In this document: piece by piece, positions 56,430 through 64,000 of the stretch
Position numbering within the stretch: position 1 is the first letter of the stretch
Layout of the letters: each line of letters opens with the position of its first letter
Source: Pseudomonas viridiflava
GTDB lineage: Bacteria > Pseudomonadota > Gammaproteobacteria > Pseudomonadales > Pseudomonadaceae
Assembly (NCBI RefSeq): GCF_900580865.1
Contig: NZ_UTBZ01000014.1
Span: 1 to 64,000, forward strand
Reading direction: 5' to 3'
Length of the DNA: 64,000 nucleotides
Made by a program: the position numbers and the translations under genes
Notes under the pieces: generated by a model
What the model saw: the letters and a program-made list of their open reading frames with translations, nothing else
Told to the model about the DNA's origin: nothing
Database searches by the model: none

Positions 56430-57587
56430 ATGATCTTCACCCCGGAACACGAAGCCCTGCGCCGTACCGTCCGCCAATTTGTCGAGCACGAGATCAATCC
56501 GCACGTCGACGAATGGGAAAAGGCCGGGCGCTTTCCCATTCACGAAATTTTCCGCAAGGCTGGCGACCTCGGTTTGCTGGGTATTTCCAAACCGGAAAAA
56601 TTCGGCGGCATGGGCCTCGACTACAGCTATTCGATTGTCGCCGCCGAAGAGTTTGGCACCATCCATTGCGGCGGCATTCCGATGTCGATCGGCGTGCAGA
56701 CCGACATGTGTACGCCCGCCCTCGCCCGCTTCGGCTCCGATGAACTGCGCGAAGAGTTCCTGCGTCCGGCGATCAGCGGTGAGCAGGTTGGCTGCATCGG
56801 CGTCTCCGAAGTGGGTGCAGGCTCGGATGTCGCCGGGCTGAAAACCACCGCGCGCAAGGACGGCGACGACTACGTGATCAACGGCAGCAAGATGTGGATT
56901 ACCAACTCGCCGAGCGCTGACTTCATCTGCCTGCTGGCCAACACTTCGGACGACAAACCGCACATCAACAAGTCGCTGATCATGGTGCCGATGAACACAC
57001 CGGGGATCAGTCTCAGTTCCCATCTGGACAAGCTCGGCATGCGCAGTTCGGAAACCGCCCAGGTGTTTTTCGACAACGTGCGCGTGCCGCAGCGCAATCG
57101 CATAGGCCATGAAGGCGCCGGGTTCATGATGCAGATGCTGCAGTTTCAGGAGGAACGTCTGTTCGGCGCGGCGAACATGATCAAAGGCCTGGAATATTGC
57201 GTCGACAGCACCATCGAGTACTGCAAGGAGCGCAAGACCTTCGGCAATCCGCTGATCGACAATCAGGTCATTCACTTCCGCCTCGCCGAATTGCAGACCG
57301 AAATCGAATGCTTGCGCGCACTGGTCTATCAGGCCACGGAGCAGTACGTGAAAGGCCAGGACGTTACGCGATTGGCCTCGATGGCCAAGCTCAAGGCCGG
57401 ACGCCTCGGTCGCGAAGTCAGCGACAGCTGCCTGCAATATTGGGGTGGCATGGGCTTCATGTGGGACAACCCGGTGGCCCGTGCCTATCGCGATGTGCGG
57501 CTGGTATCGATTGGCGGCGGCGCCGACGAAATCATGCTGGGGATCATCTGCAAACTGATGGGCATTCTCCCGGGGAAAAAGAAATGA
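56430..57587 (+). CDS. atuD: citronellyl-CoA dehydrogenase AtuD
   Basis: A 385-residue FAD acyl-CoA dehydrogenase. CIGVSEVGAGSDVAG and MWITNSPSAD line the flavin, and CLQYWGGMGFMWD precedes the C terminus. The Glu of the IYEGT-type motif is missing (SIGGGADE instead), so the catalytic base is probably a Glu of FQEERL near residue 241, as in isovaleryl-CoA dehydrogenase. It oxidises citronellyl-CoA to geranyl-CoA, the substrate of AtuCF. It overlaps atuE by ATGA. Confidence 0.9.
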   Translation: MIFTPEHEALRRTVRQFVEHEINPHVDEWEKAGRFPIHEIFRKAGDLGLLGISKPEKFGGMGLDYSYSIVAAEEFGTIHCGGIPMSIGVQTDMCTPALARFGSDELREEFLRPAISGEQVGCIGVSEVGAGSDVAGLKTTARKDGDDYVINGSKMWITNSPSADFICLLANTSDDKPHINKSLIMVPMNTPGISLSSHLDKLGMRSSETAQVFFDNVRVPQRNRIGHEGAGFMMQMLQFQEERLFGAANMIKGLEYCVDSTIEYCKERKTFGNPLIDNQVIHFRLAELQTEIECLRALVYQATEQYVKGQDVTRLASMAKLKAGRLGREVSDSCLQYWGGMGFMWDNPVARAYRDVRLVSIGGGADEIMLGIICKLMGILPGKKK

Positions 57588-58381
57588 GCAAGCTGCCGCA
57601 ATGTCAGACGCTGTTGCTGGAACTGCATGGCGGCGTACTGCACATCACCCTCCATCGGCCGGACAGCCGCAATGCGATGAGCCTGCAGATGGTCAGCGAA
57701 CTGCGCGCGGTGCTGGCGGCTGTGCGCGCTGACCGTGCGGTTCGGGCATTGGTGCTCAGCGGTGCCGGTGGGCATTTCTGTGCCGGCGGCGATATCAAGG
57801 ACATGGCCAGCGCTCGCGCTCAGGGCTCCGAGGCTTACCGCGATTTGAATCGCGCGTTCGGTGCCTTGCTGGAGGAAGCACAGCACGCGCCGCAAGTGCT
57901 GATCACGGTGCTGCAAGGCGCAGTGCTTGGCGGCGGTTTCGGGCTGGCGTGTGTCAGCGATATCGCGATTGCCGATCACCAGGCGCAATTCGGTCTGCCG
58001 GAAACCAGCCTCGGCTTGCTGCCAGCGCAGATCGCACCGTTTGTGGTGCAGCGCATCGGCCTGACCGAAACCCGCCGATTGGCACTGACGGCTGCGCGTT
58101 TCGATGGGCATCAGGCACGGCGTCTGGGGCTGGTGCATTTTGTCGAGCAGGATGCGCAGGCGTTGGCTGAGCGGCTCGATGAGGTGCTGCAACATGTGTT
58201 GTGTTGCGCGCCGGAAGCGAATGCCATGACCAAGAAATTGTTGTTGGCGAGTGCCGGGCAGCCTTCGAGTGAATTGCTTGATGAGGCGGCGCAGTGGTTC
58301 AGCGAAGCGGTGACTGGCGACGAAGGGATCGAGGGCACTATGGCTTTCGTGCAAAAGCGCAAACCGCGGTGGGCCAGCTAA
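57584..58381 (+). CDS. atuE: isohexenylglutaconyl-CoA hydratase AtuE
   Basis: A 265-residue crotonase-family protein. The CoA/oxyanion region is HFCAGGDIKDMASA and the second is GGGFGLACVSDIAIA; one catalytic Glu is in GLPETSLGLLP. It would hydrate isohexenylglutaconyl-CoA, the carboxylation product of AtuCF. The start is set by the ATGA overlap with atuD. A REPIN and 118 bp separate it from atuF. Confidence 0.88.
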   Translation: MSKLPQCQTLLLELHGGVLHITLHRPDSRNAMSLQMVSELRAVLAAVRADRAVRALVLSGAGGHFCAGGDIKDMASARAQGSEAYRDLNRAFGALLEEAQHAPQVLITVLQGAVLGGGFGLACVSDIAIADHQAQFGLPETSLGLLPAQIAPFVVQRIGLTETRRLALTAARFDGHQARRLGLVHFVEQDAQALAERLDEVLQHVLCCAPEANAMTKKLLLASAGQPSSELLDEAAQWFSEAVTGDEGIEGTMAFVQKRKPRWAS

Positions 58382-58384
58382 AAG

Positions 58385-58458
58385 CTTCGCGAGCAGGCTC
58401 GCTCCCACAGGTTTTGTGAACGATGCAAATTCCTGTGGGAGCGAGCCTGCTCGCGAAG
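58385..58458. repeat. REPIN inside the atu operon
   Basis: Arms CTTCGCGAGCAGGCTCGCTC (from 58385) and GAGCGAGCCTGCTCGCGAAG (to 58458), perfect over 27 bases each with a 20-base loop. It fills most of the atuE-atuF gap and could lower or stabilise parts of the transcript. Confidence 0.9.
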
Positions 58459-58498
58459 AGGCCAGCCATCCCACCGCCAAATACTCAGGAAGATCACT

Positions 58499-60460
<1,962 letters not shown>

Positions 60461-60530
60461 TCACCCACACACGCTTGCGGGTTTTGACTACGCTCTGAGT
60501 TATCAGAACGCGGAAATCAGGAACCCTGCG

Positions 60531-61073
60531 ATGCCCCACTGGCTGGTCATAGATCTGGAAGCCACCACCGATGAGGGTGGCTGGCCGGTCACTGAAATGG
60601 AAATTATCGAGATCGGCGCCACCCTGGTCGATCGCGCCGGGCGCGAGCAGGATCACTTCCAGCGCTTCGTCAAACCGACACGACGGCCATTGCTGACGCC
60701 ATTTTGTCGTGAACTGACGCACATCACCCAAGCCAATATCGACTCGGCGCAGCCGTTGAATGAAGTCTGGCCGGCGTTCGAACGCTGGCTCGCGCAACAT
60801 CAGACGCGACTCGAAGGCTGGGCCAGTTGGGGTGATTACGATCGCAAGCAGTTGTTGCAGGAGTGGCAGCGTCTGCAAATCGACAGTGGCTTGAGCAAAG
60901 TGCCGCACATGAACCTAAAACAACGCTTCGCCAAGGCTCGGCGCCTCGAACGGCCGCTAGGCCTCAACGGTGCACTGCAACTGGCTGGCATGCAGTTCAG
61001 CGGTCAGCAGCACCGGGCGCTGGAGGATGCGCGCAACACCGCGCGGCTGTTGCCACTGGTCTTGCCACTCTAG
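60531..61073 (+). CDS. DEDDh 3'-5' exonuclease-like protein
   Basis: A 180-residue ribonuclease T/DNA polymerase epsilon-type exonuclease domain. Exo I is VIDLEATTDEGG (Asp and Glu), exo II is in EGWASWGDYDRKQ, and exo III is QHRALEDARNTARLL with the His and Asp. The inserted TTDEGG after exo I and the layout resemble ERI-1-type RNA exonucleases. The substrate is probably RNA, inferred from family. It stands alone, 70 bp after atuF. Confidence 0.85.
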   Translation: MPHWLVIDLEATTDEGGWPVTEMEIIEIGATLVDRAGREQDHFQRFVKPTRRPLLTPFCRELTHITQANIDSAQPLNEVWPAFERWLAQHQTRLEGWASWGDYDRKQLLQEWQRLQIDSGLSKVPHMNLKQRFAKARRLERPLGLNGALQLAGMQFSGQQHRALEDARNTARLLPLVLPL

Positions 61074-61178
61074 GGTCAATTCGAGAACTCAGCGGACAGA
61101 CGCCGGGCAGGTGACGGCGCCAAACGCCTTGTGCATACTGGCCGCCTCCAATTTTTAACCCTTTTCGAGGAATCGCCC

Positions 61179-61463
61179 ATGTTTAAAGTCAACGAGTACT
61201 TCGACGGCACCGTCAAGTCGATCGCCTTTGGCACCGCTGAAGGTCCGGCGACCATCGGCGTCATGGCCCCGGGCGAATACGAATTCGGCACCGCTCAGCG
61301 TGAAATCATGCACGTGGTGTCTGGCGCTCTGACCGTCAAACTGCCCGACAGCAGCGACTGGGAAACCTTCGCCGCCGGCAGCCAGTTCAATGTCCCGGCT
61401 AACAGCAAGTTCCAGCTGAAGGTTGCGGTCGACACCGCTTACCTGTGCGAATACCGCGGCTAA
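61179..61463 (+). CDS. ppnP: pyrimidine/purine nucleoside phosphorylase PpnP
   Basis: A 94-residue single cupin domain of the former DUF1255 group ([14 protein letters not shown], then [33 protein letters not shown]). PpnP cleaves many nucleosides with phosphate. Length matches the family (about 94). The start at 61179 follows TCGAGGAATCG. A strong terminator follows, so it is monocistronic. Confidence 0.93.
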   Translation: MFKVNEYFDGTVKSIAFGTAEGPATIGVMAPGEYEFGTAQREIMHVVSGALTVKLPDSSDWETFAAGSQFNVPANSKFQLKVAVDTAYLCEYRG

Positions 61464-61486
61464 AGCAACGGTTTCACTGCACCAAC

Positions 61487-61520
61487 AAAAATGCCCGTGT
61501 CCAAGGACACGGGCATTTTT
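61487..61520. terminator. bidirectional intrinsic terminator ppnP / MOSC gene
   Basis: A 16-bp stem AAAAATGCCCGTGTCC / GGACACGGGCATTTTT with a two-base AA spacer as the loop. T-runs on both strands allow it to end both convergent transcripts. Confidence 0.9.
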
Positions 61521-61535
61521 CGTTTCAGGGGCGAT

Positions 61536-62342
61536 TTATTCGAGGATTTCCACCGGCATTCCGACTTCCAGCCGACCATTGCTGTCGTTCACCAGATTCT
61601 GCCCGAACATCGCGCCATCGGCTTCGGCACGATATTTCTGCAAGGTGGCCAGCGGCTCGCGATCGGCACTGCGCTCACCGGTTTGCGGGTCGATGGTGGT
61701 GAGAATGCAGCGCGAGCATGACTTGACCACGCGGAACTCGACATCGCCAATGCGAATGCGCTTCCAATTGTCTTCGGCGTAAGCCTCGCTGCCTTCAATC
61801 ACCAGATTCGGCCGGAAGCGCAACATTTCCAGCGGCCGTCCGACCTTTTGCGAGAGATCCTGCAGGGACGCCTCGCCGATCAACAGCAGGGGAAATCCGT
61901 CGGCGAATGCGACCTGATCATCATCCTTGCCGAAACCTGCCTGAGTCATGCGGGCACGATCCAGCGGCACCTGCACCAGCCGGGTCGGCTTGCCGATGAA
62001 ATCGCTGACCCAGCGCGCTGCCTCATCACCGGCATCCGGCACGCGCAAGGTGTCGCGCCAGATCGTCACACCGCGCAGTTCGGCGTCATTGCCCGGCAAG
62101 GCGATGTCGATGGAGGACTGTTCAGGTGCGCTCAGGGTCAGACCGCCCTGCGCATTCCACAGCGCCGACAACTGACTCATCTTCGCTTCGGCGCGCTGGG
62201 TCAGGAAACGGCCGCTGGCTTCATCCACGAGCATCCAGCGTCGGTCGCCATCAAGCCCCAGCTTGTCGAGGTCGACGCTTTTTAGAACGTCGACTTTGCC
62301 AGATTTCAACGGGTAACGATAAAGCGCGCTCAGACGCAGCAT
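61536..62342 (-). CDS. MOSC-domain molybdenum-cofactor protein (YcbX-like)
   Basis: A 268-residue protein with an MOSC N-terminal beta-barrel (LSALYRYPLKSG) and an MOSC domain whose cofactor cysteine is in VKSCSRCILTTIDPQTGERS. Such proteins reduce N-hydroxylated compounds with bound molybdopterin; this one lacks the C-terminal 2Fe-2S ferredoxin domain of E. coli YcbX, so it needs a separate electron donor. RBS AGGGAGC before ATG 62342. Convergent with ppnP. Confidence 0.85.
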   Translation of the reverse strand: MLRLSALYRYPLKSGKVDVLKSVDLDKLGLDGDRRWMLVDEASGRFLTQRAEAKMSQLSALWNAQGGLTLSAPEQSSIDIALPGNDAELRGVTIWRDTLRVPDAGDEAARWVSDFIGKPTRLVQVPLDRARMTQAGFGKDDDQVAFADGFPLLLIGEASLQDLSQKVGRPLEMLRFRPNLVIEGSEAYAEDNWKRIRIGDVEFRVVKSCSRCILTTIDPQTGERSADREPLATLQKYRAEADGAMFGQNLVNDSNGRLEVGMPVEILE

Positions 62343-62407
62343 GGCCAGCTCCCTGGAGGATAAAAACGCCACCCTATACGAGCTTGATCAGGAATCAAAG
62401 AGCAATA

Positions 62408-62497
62408 ACTGTAGGAGTGAGCCTGCTTGCGATAGCGGTGTGTCAGGTAATGATTCGGGGCTGACACATCGCTATCGCGAGCAGGCTCACTCCTGCA
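62408..62497. repeat. REPIN between cheV and the MOSC gene
   Basis: Left arm CTGTAGGAGTGAGCCTGCTT (from 62409) and right arm GCGAGCAGGCTCACTCCTGC (to 62495). The arms carry GAGTGAGCCTGC instead of GAGCGAGCCTGC, a sequence variant of the common family. Confidence 0.85.
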
Positions 62498-62509
62498 ATG
62501 GGTGTGTGA

Positions 62510-63445
62510 TCAGGCCGGGACTTCGTCGAGCATCAGGCGCTGGCGCACCACGTCAACCAGTTTGTCCGGCTGGAACTTGGAGAGGAAGTTATCGCAACCG
62601 ACCTTCTTCACCATCGAGTCGTTGAAACTGCCGGACAGCGAGGTGTGCAACACCACGTACAAACCACGCAGACGCGGGTCGTTGCGAATTTCGGTGGTCA
62701 GACGATAGCCGTCCATTTCCGGCATCTCCGCATCGGTGAAAATCATCAGCAGCTTGTCGGTCATGTTCACGCCGGTATCAGCCCAGCCCTTGAGCATGTT
62801 CAACGCCTTCAGGCCATCGCTGGCAATGTGCATTTTCACGCCGAGCTGGCCGAGAGTGTCGCGCAATTGCGAAAGCGCCACGTTGGAGTCGTCCACCAGC
62901 AGCACTTCACGGCCACGGGCGCGTTCCAGTACCGGATCATCGAGTTTTTCACGCGAGACCTTGGCGTTGTACGGGACGATTTCGGCGAGAACTTTCTCGA
63001 CGTCGATGATTTCTACCAGTTGATCGTCGACCTTGCTGATCGCAGTCAGGTAATGCTGACGTCCGGCGCTGGTCGGCGGCGGCAGAATGGCTTCCCAGTT
63101 CATGTTGACGATGCGATCCACGCCTCCGACGAGGAAGGCCTGCACCGAACGGTTGTACTCGGTGACGATGATGGTGCTGTTCGGCCCCGGCACCAATGGA
63201 CGCATGCCGATCGCCTGCGACAGATCGATCACCGGCAAGGTCTGACCGCGCAAATTGACCACCCCGCACACAAACGGGTGACGCTGCGGCATCAAGGTCA
63301 GTTTCGGCAGTTGCAGCACTTCCTGAACCTTGAACACGTTGATCGCGAACAACTGACGCCCGGCCAATCGAAACATGAGAATTTCCAGGCGATTCTCACC
63401 CACCAGTTGCGTGCGTTGGTCTACCGTGTCGAGAATGCCGGCCAT
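62510..63445 (-). CDS. cheV: chemotaxis coupling protein CheV
   Basis: A 311-residue CheW-receiver fusion. The CheW domain (about residues 20-165) contains FAINVFKVQEVLQLP and GVVNLRGQTLPVIDLS. The receiver domain follows with DD in VLLVDDSNVA, phospho-acceptor Asp in IFTDAEMPEMDG and Lys in FLSKFQPDKL. It links chemoreceptors to CheA and adapts by phosphorylation. The start at 63445 (MAGILDTVDQRTQ) has AGGAGTC upstream. A FliA-type promoter lies 43 bp before it. Confidence 0.92.
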   Translation of the reverse strand: MAGILDTVDQRTQLVGENRLEILMFRLAGRQLFAINVFKVQEVLQLPKLTLMPQRHPFVCGVVNLRGQTLPVIDLSQAIGMRPLVPGPNSTIIVTEYNRSVQAFLVGGVDRIVNMNWEAILPPPTSAGRQHYLTAISKVDDQLVEIIDVEKVLAEIVPYNAKVSREKLDDPVLERARGREVLLVDDSNVALSQLRDTLGQLGVKMHIASDGLKALNMLKGWADTGVNMTDKLLMIFTDAEMPEMDGYRLTTEIRNDPRLRGLYVVLHTSLSGSFNDSMVKKVGCDNFLSKFQPDKLVDVVRQRLMLDEVPA

Positions 63446-63899
63446 CAATGACTCCTGGGCTTGTTCTGATGAATTCACTATGTGAGGTTATCGGCAGCAA
63501 ATGGCGGTTCTTGATTGCCAAGCCAGACCCCGTCAAAAATGCCATGATCGGGCATTGATGTCACATTAACATCATGCTTTACTGGCGCAGTGATTTTCAT
63601 CTGCTACATTCTCTGCGGCGCGACCTCGGTTTGCACGGTAGGTTCCCGCGCCTAAGGGATTCCCCTAGTAACAATCAGGCCCAACCTGATATTCGCAATA
63701 TCCAATAGCCATTAATGTGACGCCATTCTCATTGCATGAACGGAGTCAGGCTATTGTGTGCGATCGCAATTCAGCGGAAACAAGCCCCCTGGAACCCCTC
63801 AGTCTGTGCACCTGCACGTCTGGGCGCGATCTCCCGACGATTCATGATCGTCGCCACACACGGCATTCCCTCATCAGACATGACGTGGTGGAGATAAGC
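63446..63899. other. intergenic region cheV / right-edge gene
   Basis: A 454-bp divergent gap. It holds the flagellar-type promoter of cheV at its left, a short hairpin (ATCAGG / CCTGAT at 63674-63690) and the ribosome-binding site of the right-edge gene. A 74-codon open frame on the minus strand (63771-63995) lacks any supporting feature and is not called. Confidence 0.5.
63488..63514 (-). promoter_or_regulatory. FliA (sigma-28) promoter of cheV
   Basis: On the minus strand TCAAG (63510-63514), 14 bases, then GCCGATAA (63488-63495). GCCGATA with an upstream TCAAG is the Pseudomonas flagellar sigma-28 pattern. Confidence 0.65.
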
Positions 63900-64000
63900 A
63901 TGCCAATGGACCGCAAAGAGTGGGCAGAACGCTTCCCCGAATTCCTTGCCGAGGCCGAAAAACTCTTGGCCAAGTCCGAAGAATGCCTCAGCCATTTGCA
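63900..64000 (+). CDS. 5' end of an unidentified gene, cut by window edge
   Basis: An open frame starts at ATG 63900 with GGAG six bases upstream and runs to the window end: MPMDRKEWAERFPEFLAEAE opens it, then a helical stretch (KLLAKSEECLSHL). Codon use looks genuine. The position divergent from cheV may hint at a chemotaxis or signalling role, but 33 residues are too few to assign a family. Confidence 0.6.
   Translation, partial: MPMDRKEWAERFPEFLAEAEKLLAKSEECLSHL

Noticed and set aside
63771..63995. 74-codon minus-strand frame at the right edge
   Set aside because: A plus-strand start with a good ribosome-binding site at 63900 overlaps it and has a more credible N terminus; the minus frame has no support.

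Overview
The window is a chromosomal segment of a fluorescent Pseudomonas (P. fluorescens group). The evidence is GC-rich coding with Pseudomonas gene families throughout, a pyoverdine locus, Pseudomonas-type rRNA promoters, and many REP/REPIN palindromes of the two kinds common in this group (core GAGCGAGCCTGCTCGC, and core GGAGCTGCCGCAGGCTGCG). It contains no CRISPR array, insertion sequence, prophage or tRNA gene that I can see. Gene names come from recognising protein sequence and gene order by eye; no database search was run.

Layout. 1-376: three tandem rRNA-type promoters reading leftward out of the window. 440-8050: housekeeping and accessory genes (RhtA-like exporter, TetR with SDR and HCCA isomerase, Xaa-Pro aminopeptidase, stand-alone cysteine desulfurase, LysE exporter, two small lipoproteins). 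8368-12607: sulfonate-sulfur block msuE-msuD-msuC-sfnR behind a sigma-54 promoter. 12604-13503: soxR with its divergent monooxygenase target. 13607-18320: VOC protein, haloacetate-dehalogenase-like hydrolase, LysR regulator and a leuC/leuD-like pair without leuB. 18729-24995: fpvGHJK-fpvCDEF, the machinery that removes iron from ferripyoverdine in the periplasm. 25182-26902: mbtH and pvdH. 27746-34136: dsbRS and dsbDEG, a copper/disulfide system, with a hemopexin-repeat protein gene in the middle. 35279-50325: pvdL, pvdS and pvdY. 51303-60460: atuR-atuABCDEF, acyclic terpene (citronellol/geraniol) catabolism. 60531-64000: exonuclease, ppnP, MOSC protein, cheV and the start of one further gene.

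How the genes work together. Iron starvation should release Fur from the pvdS promoter. PvdS would then act at four sites of the form TAAAT-N16-CGT: upstream of pvdL, of pvdH, of mbtH (overlapping the pvdH stop codon) and of pvdY. PvdH makes diaminobutyrate, PvdL builds the acyl-Glu-Tyr-Dab chromophore precursor, MbtH assists adenylation, and PvdY probably acetylates hydroxyornithine. After uptake, FpvG reduces the iron and FpvH/J/K/C/D/E/F release and import it. The other peptide synthetases, the receptor and the export pump lie outside the window.

The observations most worth following are: a complete REPIN translated in frame near the N terminus of the ABC ATPase FpvD; a four-repeat hemopexin-like protein inside the dsbRS/dsbDEG locus; a PvdS promoter overlapping the pvdH stop codon; and an isopropylmalate-isomerase paralogue in an unusual neighbourhood. 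I did not find a wholly new multi-gene system.
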